Positions 16,825 through 26,069 of a stretch of 64,000 bases of DNA are shown piece by piece; the first letter of the stretch is position 1; every line of letters begins with the position of its first letter. Location: NCBI RefSeq assembly GCF_003114855.1, contig NZ_BFBB01000004.1, forward strand, positions 248,001 to 312,000, given 5' to 3'. The notes beneath the pieces are model-generated. The model did no database searches. It was given only the letters and a program-made list of their open reading frames with translations, and was not told the DNA's origin. This stretch comes from Leptospira ryugenii (lineage in GTDB: Bacteria > Spirochaetota > Leptospiria > Leptospirales > Leptospiraceae). Both the position numbers and the translations under genes were made by a program.

Positions 16825-17853
16825 TTGGCTCGGATCTACATTTTTCTAATTATACTTATAACATACGTTACTTGCTCCTCTATGCCAGATGTACAAAAGA
16901 GCGATCACTTCAACGGTGAAGTGTTTTTCAATCCAGAACCAACAAGTCACCCTAGTTTTTTCCGGATCTTCCGCCATGTTGTCTCAGGAAGAAATTCAAA
17001 TTGGCCTGACTCAGTTTTAAATCCAGAAATATATACAAAATCATCTCTCAGTCTAGGTGACACTGAATACCGTGTCACCTTTATCAACCATGCAAGTTTC
17101 TTAATCGAAACCAAATCAGCCAATATTCTCACAGATCCAGTGTGGTCAAATCGAGTTGGACCCTTCTCTTGGGCGGGACCAGAAAGGGGCATTGAGCCAG
17201 GGATCCCTTTTGAACTCCTACCAAAGATTGATATTGTTTTGATTAGCCACAATCACTATGACCATATGGACCTTCCAAGCTTACAGAGATTAAATGAAAG
17301 ATTCCACCCAATCTTCATTGTTCCAAAATTAAACAAAGACCTCCTCAAAAGTGTAGGAATCGAAACAGTATATGATTTGGATTGGTGGCAGACGTATGCT
17401 TTTAATGATACCTTAAAGGTGATGGTTACTCCCTCAAGACACAATTCGGGACGGGGCTTGACAGACAGAGACAAAACTCTTTGGGGCAGCTTTGCGATCT
17501 TGCACTCAAACGGCGGTTATATTTATTTTGCTGGCGACACAAGTTATGGCTCCCATTTTAAACAAATAGCAAGCAGATTGGGGAAAGCGAGTTTGGCACT
17601 TTTACCCATAGGTGCTTATGAGCCGAGAGATATGATGAAAGATGCTCATATAAACCCACAGGAAGCAGTACTTGCTCATTTGGATTTAGAAGCAAAGCTT
17701 AGCATAGCCATGCATTTTGGGACATTTAACCTTTCTAGTGAAGATCGTTTACAACCTGTCCAAGAATTAATGGAAAGCCTTGGCCAAAAGAATATAGATA
17801 GAAACAGATTTTTAGTGATCAAGGAAGGTAGCTCGGTTGTTGGTAAACTTTAA
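16825..17853 (+). CDS. Lipoprotein, NAPE-PLD/UlaG-like metallo-beta-lactamase-fold hydrolase
   Basis: Translation most likely begins at TTG 16825, with AAGGAGGG 7 bases upstream. The product has a short signal ending in ITYVTC, so it is probably a lipoprotein. The catalytic motif SHNHYDHMD is near residues 149-157, with further ligands in PSRHNSGRG, FAGDTSYG and AMHFGTF. The order and the TDPVWSNRVGP segment match the COG2220 group that includes N-acylphosphatidylethanolamine phospholipase D and UlaG-type lactonases. A phosphodiesterase or lactonase acting in the envelope is likely. It converges with another MBL-fold gene, 1 bp away. Confidence 0.88.
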   Translation: MARIYIFLIILITYVTCSSMPDVQKSDHFNGEVFFNPEPTSHPSFFRIFRHVVSGRNSNWPDSVLNPEIYTKSSLSLGDTEYRVTFINHASFLIETKSANILTDPVWSNRVGPFSWAGPERGIEPGIPFELLPKIDIVLISHNHYDHMDLPSLQRLNERFHPIFIVPKLNKDLLKSVGIETVYDLDWWQTYAFNDTLKVMVTPSRHNSGRGLTDRDKTLWGSFAILHSNGGYIYFAGDTSYGSHFKQIASRLGKASLALLPIGAYEPRDMMKDAHINPQEAVLAHLDLEAKLSIAMHFGTFNLSSEDRLQPVQELMESLGQKNIDRNRFLVIKEGSSVVGKL

Positions 17854-17854
17854 T

Positions 17855-18811
17855 TTAACGTTTCCAAGTCTCGAATGCTAATCCCGGTAACCTTTCTTGG
17901 TGGCCTGGATAGACAAACTTTGGTTTGAATTGATTTGTCCATTCGATTAGATAACGTAAACTCTTTCGATTCAAATCTGGATCAGCTGTAAAAGATCCAG
18001 GTATGACTTCATTTTGCCATCCCCATTGTGTATGGCAACTATCACCCAACACCAAATGTCCTCCATCTTTTGCCTGAACATAAAATGCTAAACTTCCAGC
18101 TGTATGCCCAGGCACAGAGATAACAAAAAAACTTTCATCACCAAAAAAATCTAGATAAGAAATTTTACCTATCTCTTCCGAAAGTTTGAGCTGTATTAGA
18201 TTTGGTTCTTCACCTAATAAATTGTTTGTACTTCCTTGCACAAAAAGATTGATGAACTGTTTGGAGGTTACTTCACTTGGCCCGACATAAAATGGAATTT
18301 TTGAATCAATCTCATAAGCTCCGAGAACGTGGTCTAGATGCAAATGAGTAAAAAAGACTCCCTTCAATTCTATTTTGTTTTCAAGCAGATACTCTTTCGT
18401 TGTATGGAAGATTTTTAATTTCTCTAAGTTCATCTGAGACGCAACTATCGAACTCACTTTTCTTTCTTGGTTTCCATTGCGAAAAGACTTACCCACACCG
18501 GAATCGATTAGATAGGTACCAAACTTGGGATGTTTGATAACATAAAAATAGATTGAGATAGGTTCGGGGCGATCAATTTGGCCCTTTGCTTTTGGGTCAT
18601 TGAGATCAAGGAGACCAGAGAGTGGCACTTCCCAATCAGCGGCCTTTACGATCTTAAATTCAATTTTTGTAGTTGTTTGGCGAAGAGATGGAAACTCTTG
18701 AGAAGGACTAGTCTTCCATTCTTCTTTGGCTTGGTGTGAGGTAACTTGGCAGGAAATCAAAGTAGCCAAGGTGAGGTAAGTTAACAATCGGATGAATGGT
18801 CTTACTATCAT
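17855..18811 (-). CDS. Lipoprotein, AHL-lactonase-like metallo-beta-lactamase-fold hydrolase
   Basis: I start the gene at ATG 18811, giving a lipoprotein signal IRLLTYLTLATLISC; the open frame reaches back to 19066 inside the SulP gene, which is unlikely. The zinc motif is THLHLDHVLGA, followed by VPGHTAGSLAFYV, LGDSCHTQWGW and a final YPGHQE, an order shared with AttM/AiiA-like lactonases. Substrate is unknown; breakdown of lactone signals is possible but not shown. It lies 13 bp after the SulP stop on the same strand and is probably cotranscribed with it. Confidence 0.83.
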   Translation of the reverse strand: MIVRPFIRLLTYLTLATLISCQVTSHQAKEEWKTSPSQEFPSLRQTTTKIEFKIVKAADWEVPLSGLLDLNDPKAKGQIDRPEPISIYFYVIKHPKFGTYLIDSGVGKSFRNGNQERKVSSIVASQMNLEKLKIFHTTKEYLLENKIELKGVFFTHLHLDHVLGAYEIDSKIPFYVGPSEVTSKQFINLFVQGSTNNLLGEEPNLIQLKLSEEIGKISYLDFFGDESFFVISVPGHTAGSLAFYVQAKDGGHLVLGDSCHTQWGWQNEVIPGSFTADPDLNRKSLRYLIEWTNQFKPKFVYPGHQERLPGLAFETWKR

Positions 18812-18824
18812 AGCTAAGGGAGAG

Positions 18825-20120
18825 TTAAGCTCCAAGATTGGATTCTGATTTTTCCAATCGATCCATATAAGAGGTTCTAAAGCTATGATAAATATCTTTG
18901 ATGGTTTGTTTTTTTTGGAGGGCCATATAGATATGAATGATTGTATGGAGTAGTAAACATAACAGTAAGCCTTCAAAGATCCCAAGTTTATACACGAGTA
19001 AACCACAAATCGTCGCAAGTACGATGGCATACTTACCATGGTGGTCATAGACAGAACGCAATCCATAAATCATCTTACCACCAGTGAAGACCATAATGAT
19101 GCCGAGTGTGTATTGAGGAAGAAAGGACAATAGACCAGGAAAGAGAATCATTACCATAATAACCGCCGCACAAAAGAGATTGGAAAGTTTGGTCACTGCT
19201 CCTGCATAGGCATTTGTACTACTCTTTGCCAAACCGTCTAGATTCGTCATCCCGCCAAAGAAGGAGGAACCGAGATTGGCAATCCAAATCGCAAGCAAAC
19301 TATTGTTTGTGTGGCAATGTCTTTTGAGTGGATCAATTTTTTCGATGGCTGCATTGCTCATGACTTGTTCAATTACATCAATGGCACCTAACATCATTGC
19401 ATAGCCTATCATCTTCACTACACCAGTAAAGGCATCGGTGTGGAAGAACTGAGGGTGTGGTAAAGGAAATCTAAAATAGAAAGGAACAGGTTCTATAGTA
19501 AGCTTTGGTAAACTTAAGTAAAACATACTTGCTATGCCAATAGCCATGATGGTAAAATATGAGATACCTGGAGAAACCTTACTGTACTTTTGAAATAACC
19601 AAATAAACAAAATGAAAGATACCGTAGAAAAGCCAAGAAGCTCTAGGCGCGCTAGGTCCAACCAATGTTCTGAACTTGAAACCGTGGTATATAAAAATGG
19701 AAAAAACTTTAGGGCGATCTTGAGACCTATTCCCGCCAAAAGACCCTCTACAAGATACACAGGAACTAGCAACAAAATGTGCTTTTGTAAATTGTACTTC
19801 CAAACAATGATTTGCATGAGTGCAGTCAGCAAAATGAGAAAGGGCATATTCTCCATTCCAAATTCTGCAACACCAAATGCCAAAGCAGGAGCAAGGCCGG
19901 CGGCGATGCCAGGAGTGCCCACATAATTGCCAGGACGGAAGAGAGAGGTGATGTAGCCTACAATGCAGGCAAAAACAACTGTGATGAGTCCAATGAGGAT
20001 GGGATAGTCAGACATGATGCAAATGCCTGCACTCAGGGGAATGGCCATACAGCCAGTAATGAAACCTGCAGAGGCATCTCTTCGCAAATATTGGAAAGTA
20101 CCTGAAAAATTTTGCTTCAT
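18825..20120 (-). CDS. SulP-family anion transporter lacking a STAS domain
   Basis: The protein has about 12 hydrophobic segments and SulP-type motifs: DASAGFITGCMAIPLSAGIC at the N-terminus, RPGNYVGTPGIAAGL, and SSFFGGMTNLDGLAKSSTNA, which is the region lining the anion site. SulP proteins move sulfate, bicarbonate or other anions. It ends soon after the last helix (431 residues), without the C-terminal STAS domain found in most bacterial SulP proteins. The MBL-fold lipoprotein gene follows. Confidence 0.88.
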   Translation of the reverse strand: MKQNFSGTFQYLRRDASAGFITGCMAIPLSAGICIMSDYPILIGLITVVFACIVGYITSLFRPGNYVGTPGIAAGLAPALAFGVAEFGMENMPFLILLTALMQIIVWKYNLQKHILLLVPVYLVEGLLAGIGLKIALKFFPFLYTTVSSSEHWLDLARLELLGFSTVSFILFIWLFQKYSKVSPGISYFTIMAIGIASMFYLSLPKLTIEPVPFYFRFPLPHPQFFHTDAFTGVVKMIGYAMMLGAIDVIEQVMSNAAIEKIDPLKRHCHTNNSLLAIWIANLGSSFFGGMTNLDGLAKSSTNAYAGAVTKLSNLFCAAVIMVMILFPGLLSFLPQYTLGIIMVFTGGKMIYGLRSVYDHHGKYAIVLATICGLLVYKLGIFEGLLLCLLLHTIIHIYMALQKKQTIKDIYHSFRTSYMDRLEKSESNLGA

Positions 20121-20315
20121 AGTCGTTTACTCAAATCTAGTAGTCTTTTTCATGTTGTCAAAAACTTGCAGCCTGGCAAGAGCAATTGTGAATTTCCAAA
20201 ATTCTTTTCTAGGGAAAATACGAAATCTGTTTCACGACATTTTATACTCATTCTAAAACTCCAAATTGTTCACACAAACTGAAAGGCAAATCTGATCGTA
20301 CACTTTGTCCTTTTT

Positions 20316-20756
20316 TTATGTAGTCGTAAATTTTATTCGTTTCTTCTTAGAGTCTTTTCCGAGGAATCGTGCCGAGTCTAAGAGATCTCGGTAATCCAAT
20401 TTATGTTTTTTTTTCTCTAGCTGACAAGATCTAATCAAACGGTCCAAAGAACGTTTCATATTCTGCAATTCTTTTATTTTTAACTCTATCTCGTTCTTTT
20501 TCTCTACTAGGGTGTTGTGAATCATTTCAAGGCTTTGTTTACTTTTGAATAATTTCACGAAATCTTTGATTTCCTTCAAATGGAAACCCAAATCACGCGC
20601 AATTTGGATAAATATTAGATTGTAAATTGAGTTTTCATCAAAACGACGGTAGTTATTCCGGTTTCGACTTCCTTGGGACAAAAGCCCTTGTTTTTCATAA
20701 AATCGTATCGTATGAGGGGAGAGTCCAGTGCGTTGGGAAACTTCTGAGATGAGCAT
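20316..20756 (-). CDS. MerR family transcriptional regulator
   Basis: The N-terminus has the MerR winged helix (MLISEVSQRTGLSPHTIRFY, EKQGLLSQGSRNRNNYRRFD), then a helical linker (ARDLGFHLKEIKDFVKLF) and a long coiled-coil dimer helix rich in Lys and Glu. The C-terminus after the coil is short and basic with a single cysteine (RSCQLEKKK), so a metal-sensing role is not supported by a cysteine pair. It is divergent from the membrane-protein gene at 20843, and the space between them holds a 22-bp palindrome in an over-long promoter spacer. Confidence 0.9.
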   Translation of the reverse strand: MLISEVSQRTGLSPHTIRFYEKQGLLSQGSRNRNNYRRFDENSIYNLIFIQIARDLGFHLKEIKDFVKLFKSKQSLEMIHNTLVEKKNEIELKIKELQNMKRSLDRLIRSCQLEKKKHKLDYRDLLDSARFLGKDSKKKRIKFTTT

Positions 20757-20785
20757 GTTTTTTCCAAAAAAATCCTAGCTGAGTA

Positions 20786-20816
20786 TTGACATTAGAGTAT
20801 ACTCTAATGTTACAAA
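20786..20816 (+). promoter_or_regulatory. MerR-type promoter with palindromic operator in a 19-bp spacer
   Basis: The -35 is TTGACA (20786-20791) and the -10 is TACAAA (20811-20816), separated by 19 bp. A perfect 22-bp palindrome (half-site ACATTAGAGTA, 20789-20799, with its mirror at 20800-20810) fills the spacer. This is the known architecture of MerR-activated promoters, where the protein untwists an over-long spacer. The MerR gene starts 33 bp to the left, the membrane-protein gene 27 bp to the right. Confidence 0.8.
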
Positions 20817-20842
20817 GATACAATTACATTTCACGAGGAATT

Positions 20843-21205
20843 ATGAAACAATCAGCTTTGAGTATTTTGGTTTTTGGTGTTTATATGTTAGGGCAAGGAG
20901 TGATCTTATTCTTTGCTCCGAACTTTCTTTTAGGGCTCTTTGGGATACCCGAAACAAACGAGTTTTGGGTGAAAGTCGTAGCGATTGCGCTTCTGATTTT
21001 ATCCTACTATTATATACGTGCTGCCTCATTAGATGTGCAGACCTTCTTTCAATTGAGTACAGAAGGGAGAACGATTCAGTTCGTTTTATTTACCATTCTA
21101 GTTTTTGCAATGGATGCTCCGAAGATCCTCATCGCCCTCTCATTTTTTGAACTCTTGTCCGCCCTCTGGACGTTCCTAGCCTTGAAAAAGGAAAAGCTCG
21201 CTTAA
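20843..21205 (+). CDS. Small membrane protein under MerR-type promoter
   Basis: This 120-residue protein has four hydrophobic helices (LSILVFGVYMLGQGVILFFA, VKVVAIALLILSYYYIRAAS, a third around IQFVLFTILVFAM, and LIALSFFELLSALWTFLALK). The GVYMLGQGVILFFAPNFLLG motif resembles the helix-1 region of small DoxX/DUF4345-like membrane proteins. I chose ATG 20843, preceded by ACGAGGAATT, because upstream in-frame codons overlap the operator. It is the only obvious target of the divergent MerR. Confidence 0.75.
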   Translation: MKQSALSILVFGVYMLGQGVILFFAPNFLLGLFGIPETNEFWVKVVAIALLILSYYYIRAASLDVQTFFQLSTEGRTIQFVLFTILVFAMDAPKILIALSFFELLSALWTFLALKKEKLA

Positions 21206-21220
21206 CCCCTCTTATAAGCA

Positions 21221-21248
21221 GTCTCTCATTCTTTTTAGAATGTGAGAC
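21221..21248 (+). terminator. Hairpin after the MerR-controlled gene
   Basis: GTCTCTCATTCT pairs with AGAATGTGAGAC with one T-T mismatch around a TTTT loop, followed by AATTTTAG. It lies 15 bp after the stop at 21205. The U-run is weak, so this is a probable rather than certain terminator. Confidence 0.55.
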
Positions 21249-21319
21249 AATTTTAGTACAAGACCAGGGCAGATAAAAACACTCGATTTTCAGAGCATTT
21301 ATTTGATTCTGGTCTATAG

Positions 21320-23656
21320 ATGGTACTACGTATTCAGACGTATTCCCTATTTGTTTTCCTAACATCTATCTTTTTATTTTGCCAACCCACCAAACTGGGT
21401 AATGCTTGCGACCCATCTCACTCTGGTTATTTCCAAAACCTTTTTTTTGTTCAATTGTTTCAAATCAGAAATGCGGGCTGTTTACCTTCCTTCGTGCCGG
21501 GGCCCCAACCAAAGCCTAAACCTGGTTTGTGGGGATTTTTTGCGGTCAACACGGCAAACGGTTTTCTTAAGGATATGAAAATTGTCGGTAACAAAGCCTA
21601 TGCGATTGGTTTGTATGATTTTGTCGGACCGAATACCGGAAGTTTGGTGATGCTCAATCCATCCGACCAGTCCTTACTTCCAACTTCGAACTGCCCCTAC
21701 TTCGAAATTGATGGAAACATCTTCGATATCGTGGGTGATGGAAAAGGAAACGCTATCATTGCGGGCGATTTTAATTACATCCAAGGGATCAAACGAAAGT
21801 CCATCGCAAAGGTCAAAGCTGATTGCACTTTGGATACAAGTTTTGATGTAAAGATAGTGGATGCCAGTGCGGAGATTCGCACCCTTCTCGTTCACAACCA
21901 AAAGCTCTATTTTGGCGGTAATTTCGCGAGTACATTTCCTAACAATGTCTCCAGGGTCGCTTTAGCAGTCGCCAATCTGGATACAGGAGCCATAGACGAA
22001 GGCTTCAATGCAGGATTACCCTCAGGAGAACTGTATACAATGCAGACAGATGGAAGCAGTCTCGTTGTAGGTGGGAGTTTCTCTATCATGAATGGAAATT
22101 CAGTCGCGAATTTGGCCAGGATAGACGTCAATTCTGGTGCTTTTCTCACGACTCTAGGAGAACCGGATAACAAGGTTGGTTCTATCATACTTGATGGAAA
22201 TGAAATCATTGTTTGTGGGAGCTTCACAAACATAGACAGCCAAACTGCCAATTATCTTGCCCGTATCGATTACGCAGGTGGGCTCCTCTGGGGGAGCAAT
22301 TTGTTTGATTCATCCCCTGCTTCGATACATATTTCAAATGGAAAATTGTTTGTGGGAGGAGCTTTTTCAACTCCACGCCCAGGACTGGTCACTTTGAATC
22401 CAGGTTCGGGAAATGACTTAAATACAGATTTTAAACTGGCCTCAGGCAATATAACAAAGACTATACTATACAATAACAAGCTCTATGTCTTTGGCTTTTT
22501 CGATAGCATCTTAGACAAATCCATAACTGGTCTTGCCGTCATCAACCCAAGCAATGAGACAGTGGAAACCTGGGATGCGAAATTGGCAGGTGGCAACATA
22601 AGTTTCCTAACAGGAGGGATCTTCCAATTTGCAAATGGACCCTTGTTGTTAGGTGGTTCCTTTGCAAGTTTACAAGGAGTTAAACGATCCTTTTTGTCCG
22701 AGATCGATTTAACAACTGGAAAACCAACAGACTGGAACCCACAAATTACCTACCCAGGAGGTGGGATAGAAGCAGTACAAGCCCTCGAAATCTCTGAAAA
22801 TCGATTGTTCATTGCGGGAACTTTCACTGCAATCGATGGCATTACGCGAACAAGGTTTGCATCCTTTGATCTTTTACCAAGTCCGAAATTAAATTCCCTA
22901 AACATCAGCATCTCTGGATATACAAATACTACAAATAAAATTGTGAACATCAATGGGACAATGTTTGTTGGCGGAGGGTTTACCAATGTGAGTGGAAATA
23001 GCATCAACCATTTCTTTTCTCTCAATCCAAACACCTTCGCCTTATCTTTTGCAAATAATCCCAATCCCAATTTTCCAGTGTCACAAATTCACAAACTTTC
23101 CAATGGAAAATTTTTCATAGGCGGAGAATTTTCAACAATCAACGGAAGTACGGCTACAAATCGTTTTGCTATTATTGATGAGACAAATGGAAGCTTCAAA
23201 CAAGGTCCAAGCGGAAGTGCAATAGGTTTACTCACAGGCTCTCTTACCCACGGCGACAAAATTTTTGTTGGTTTTGGTAACCAAGCAGCACCCAATGGAA
23301 CAGGCTGTTGTGTTGGTATTTATGACATCCAGAACCTCTCACCGATATCACATAACCTAGGCATTGCGCCACAAGCAGGAAGTGAAGTCCGAGATATGAT
23401 AGTGGATCGCGACCATCTCCTTCTGTCAGGTGCCATGATTACGGCACAAGATACTACAATTTCCAATTTCGCTCGGTTTGATCTGGCTAGTTTACGATTG
23501 TTAGTAGATAGTTCGATCGCGTTTAACAGTCCAACCTTCAAATTTGTCGATACCGCGAGCTATATCTATGTCATGGGTAGATTCAAAACAGCAGCGGGAA
23601 GGCGACGGGGCTTCCTCGCGCGCATCTCAAAAGATACGAATAGCATCATTGACTGA
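21320..23656 (+). CDS. Large lipoprotein of delta-60-like beta-propeller repeats
   Basis: A signal peptide ending VFLTSIFLFC is followed by the tag CQPTKLGNACD. The 778-residue product then repeats a short strand motif of the kind [VIL]-x-G-G-x-F-x-x-[IVL]-x-G: FGGNFAS, VGGSFSIMNG, VCGSFTNID, VGGAFST, LGGSFASLQG, IAGTFTAIDG, VGGGFTNVSG, IGGEFSTING. These alternate with ARID or A-x-x-D-L segments as in delta-60 repeat proteins, which probably fold as beta propellers. A surface-exposed structural or binding role is likely; no catalytic site is visible. It converges with the small lipoprotein gene at 23665. Confidence 0.83.
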   Translation: MVLRIQTYSLFVFLTSIFLFCQPTKLGNACDPSHSGYFQNLFFVQLFQIRNAGCLPSFVPGPQPKPKPGLWGFFAVNTANGFLKDMKIVGNKAYAIGLYDFVGPNTGSLVMLNPSDQSLLPTSNCPYFEIDGNIFDIVGDGKGNAIIAGDFNYIQGIKRKSIAKVKADCTLDTSFDVKIVDASAEIRTLLVHNQKLYFGGNFASTFPNNVSRVALAVANLDTGAIDEGFNAGLPSGELYTMQTDGSSLVVGGSFSIMNGNSVANLARIDVNSGAFLTTLGEPDNKVGSIILDGNEIIVCGSFTNIDSQTANYLARIDYAGGLLWGSNLFDSSPASIHISNGKLFVGGAFSTPRPGLVTLNPGSGNDLNTDFKLASGNITKTILYNNKLYVFGFFDSILDKSITGLAVINPSNETVETWDAKLAGGNISFLTGGIFQFANGPLLLGGSFASLQGVKRSFLSEIDLTTGKPTDWNPQITYPGGGIEAVQALEISENRLFIAGTFTAIDGITRTRFASFDLLPSPKLNSLNISISGYTNTTNKIVNINGTMFVGGGFTNVSGNSINHFFSLNPNTFALSFANNPNPNFPVSQIHKLSNGKFFIGGEFSTINGSTATNRFAIIDETNGSFKQGPSGSAIGLLTGSLTHGDKIFVGFGNQAAPNGTGCCVGIYDIQNLSPISHNLGIAPQAGSEVRDMIVDRDHLLLSGAMITAQDTTISNFARFDLASLRLLVDSSIAFNSPTFKFVDTASYIYVMGRFKTAAGRRRGFLARISKDTNSIID

Positions 23657-23664
23657 TGCATCAA

Positions 23665-24228
23665 TCAATTGCAAAATGCACTGCTCACACAAGCTTGTAC
23701 AGTCGCATAACAGGCAGGGCTATTTTTGCAGGTGAAACCAATAGAATCGGAGGTGCAGCCTCCCGCCTGACCAACATAAGAACATTGGAATACTCCAGAT
23801 GGACCGCTCAGAACTTGAAGGATGGTGGATGCTCGAGAAGTCTCTTGGGATGCAGTCACCGTATAGTTTGTCTTTGAAAGTATAGTTTGTGTTGCTTGTC
23901 CAGTTATGATTCCTGTCGTTGGGGCAAGAACCAGACCAGTCGGTAAGCTTGGAGAAACAGAAAACTGGGTGGGAGAAAAATTGGAGATTGTAGGCTTAAC
24001 CTCCACGGCTTGGTTAAGAGAGAAAACAAGTGTAGCATTATCTTGGTTTCCGTATGAGATCCGAGGCCTTTGTGCATTTTGGTAGCTTGAGACAAGGAGC
24101 AAATTGAAGCTTGTTTGGTCAGCCTTCTCTTCAGATTTGCATTGGTTCGTGAAGCCTAATACCAATAAGAAACCGAGATAAGTCCAAACTGTAAAAAATC
24201 TAAAAATATGAGAACTCTGTCTTTTCAA
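23665..24228 (-). CDS. Lipoprotein with a single putative Ig-like (He_PIG) domain
   Basis: The N-terminus is a signal peptide ending near GFTNQC, giving a lipoprotein. Residues about 75-140 carry the He_PIG-type Ig pattern FSVSPSLPTGLVLAPTTGII, then TNYTVTASQ. The same domain type is in the repeat lipoprotein at 48239 (SPSLPPGLSLDANTCVIRGT). The C-terminal 45 residues contain eight cysteines (QCSYVGQAGGC, FTCKNSPAC, QACVSSAFC), probably disulfide-bonded after export. Function is unknown, likely surface exposure. Confidence 0.78.
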   Translation of the reverse strand: MKRQSSHIFRFFTVWTYLGFLLVLGFTNQCKSEEKADQTSFNLLLVSSYQNAQRPRISYGNQDNATLVFSLNQAVEVKPTISNFSPTQFSVSPSLPTGLVLAPTTGIITGQATQTILSKTNYTVTASQETSRASTILQVLSGPSGVFQCSYVGQAGGCTSDSIGFTCKNSPACYATVQACVSSAFCN

Positions 24229-24298
24229 AAATGTAACCTAATTTAAATCTCAATTCAGCTTCTTTTATCTGCCTGCGAAGGTCTAGCACTTTCAAATC

Positions 24299-25117
24299 TC
24301 ACTCTAACATCCAAGAGGCGGGAAGCCCCATTCGAAACACATCACCTAAAATCAGAATACCATTTCTAAGCCGCCATGCTTCAAGCTGATGGTAAGTTTC
24401 AGGATCGGCAGGCTTGTTGCATGGTCCAGCAATTTGATCCAAAAACCAATCCCCTTCTATGTTTAGAAAAGAAACCGTACACTTTGTTTTTCCATTTGTA
24501 TGGTACAAATAGAACCTACCGTCTCGTATCTTTTGGTCATAATCAAATACACAATTGTGCTGGTTTTTACCTTCCCAGTATAAGTCAAGATTTGAACGTA
24601 TGGGCGAAATCCATTCATTGCCTTCAAACGGTGGTTCTGGATACGAAACAACCTCTTCTTGGAATGTACTATTTTCTAATTCTTGGATCATAGTGCTTTC
24701 CAGTTTATATACATCGGCAATCGATCGAAACTTCCAATGAGGCTTGTAGAGATCGATTTCTTCTATCAACTGGCAAATCTGCAAGAGCTCGTCATCAGAA
24801 AGGGATTCTTGCATCAGATTTTCTAAAAATCGAATGTGCAATTTTGGTCTTTGGTTTCTTGCTCGTAACAGAGAAAAGAATCTCAATAGATTTGCGTTGA
24901 TCTGCTTTAAGTGCAAAAGATGCTTTCGGTATTTCGGATCAGCAAAGATTTTTTTGAAGACTACAATGGATTCTAGGTTCCAAAGATCAGGTGTCATCCT
25001 CTCGAGTGGTTTTCGCAAGGCTGGGTCATATCCTGCCTCGATTAAAATGTCCCTTCTCTTTTTTTGAGTGATCTCAGTCTCATTACCAAATACCAAGTAA
25101 ATAGCTGGAACATCCAT
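24299..25117 (-). CDS. PcfJ-like protein
   Basis: The C-terminal half matches the PcfJ domain: LYWEGKNQHNCVFDYDQKIR, DGRFYLYHTNGKTKCTVSFL, then FLDQIAGPCNKPADPETYHQ and LEAWRLRNG. The N-terminal half is helical. PcfJ proteins are best known on conjugative plasmids and phages, with no defined activity; the conserved H-x-C and Q-x-x-G-x-x-N residues suggest an enzyme. No other mobile-element gene is near, and the gene lies 5 bp after a polytopic membrane protein gene on the same strand, so they are probably cotranscribed. Confidence 0.8.
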   Translation of the reverse strand: MDVPAIYLVFGNETEITQKKRRDILIEAGYDPALRKPLERMTPDLWNLESIVVFKKIFADPKYRKHLLHLKQINANLLRFFSLLRARNQRPKLHIRFLENLMQESLSDDELLQICQLIEEIDLYKPHWKFRSIADVYKLESTMIQELENSTFQEEVVSYPEPPFEGNEWISPIRSNLDLYWEGKNQHNCVFDYDQKIRDGRFYLYHTNGKTKCTVSFLNIEGDWFLDQIAGPCNKPADPETYHQLEAWRLRNGILILGDVFRMGLPASWMLE

Positions 25118-25122
25118 AGTTC

Positions 25123-25929
25123 TTAGGCATTAGACTTTTGCATTTGTTTTGATTGGAACAATAAAAACCCAAGTGTTGCGATTACACCTCCCAGCAAAAT
25201 AAAAAGTTCCGCACCATAAGGACTCACGTCCCAAGTAGGCCCAAGGATGCTTAGATAGACGATAGGAGCAATGTATTGATTGATGAAGAGAATGGTAAAG
25301 GTAATCTGATTGGCAAGCCCGCCACTTAAAAATTTCCAGAGAAAGAGATGAGGATTGGATAAAACAGTAGATGTTGCCAACAAAGCCATGAAGACCATCT
25401 CCATGAGAGAGATGCCGACTCTCGGATCCATATCCATACTCAAATACCTTGGGTTATGGAATAGATGTCCTATTAAACTCAAGGCACCTGGAACAAGCGC
25501 TAGATGGATGAGAAGGTCATCTAGAATGAAAATACGGTTGGGTGTTCTACGGAGGTACAAGAGAATTTCATAGACGCTAAAGAGAAGGAGTCCTATAGAA
25601 GTAAAAATGGAGGTCATGACCAGCGAAGACTTGGTACTAATGTGCACCTGAGGTGCAGACAGCAACATTAAGATAGACGAGAGATTTCCACCACCAACGA
25701 TCATAAGTAATGCAATATTTCCGGTGATCGGCCACATATGAAGATAGCGTGTGGCAAAGCGAAGTGCCACAATTAGAAAGATAGAAACACCAGTAAAGAT
25801 AGACAAAACAGGACCATTTGTCTCGTAAAACAGAGGTTTACCGATAGCCCAAGCAAAAATCACGACGATCGATGCGACTAAAACTACTAGGTCTATGAGT
25901 TCTGCTAGCTTACTTTTTTGGATCTTCAT
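25123..25929 (-). CDS. Polytopic membrane protein of unknown function
   Basis: The 268-residue product has about eight hydrophobic segments (for example LIDLVVLVASIVVIFAWAIG, ILSIF region, LLMIVGGGNLSSILMLL, FTSIGLLLFSVYEILLYL, LFILLGGVIATLGFLLF) joined by short loops. It has a charged N-terminus and tail and no motif I recognise. Its stop is 5 bp before the PcfJ-like gene, the only clue to role. It could be a membrane sensor module without an attached output domain. Confidence 0.65.
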   Translation of the reverse strand: MKIQKSKLAELIDLVVLVASIVVIFAWAIGKPLFYETNGPVLSIFTGVSIFLIVALRFATRYLHMWPITGNIALLMIVGGGNLSSILMLLSAPQVHISTKSSLVMTSIFTSIGLLLFSVYEILLYLRRTPNRIFILDDLLIHLALVPGALSLIGHLFHNPRYLSMDMDPRVGISLMEMVFMALLATSTVLSNPHLFLWKFLSGGLANQITFTILFINQYIAPIVYLSILGPTWDVSPYGAELFILLGGVIATLGFLLFQSKQMQKSNA

Positions 25930-26069
25930 ACGATATCTTTTCCTCTCCTCCTAAGGCTCTATCTAGATCGATAGGAGCATTAGCAATCGGAAATGATAAC
26001 CTTTCCCTCGGAAAAGTCAAATGATTCCCAATTCCTGACTAAACCAATGGAATGAGATTAAAAATCATT

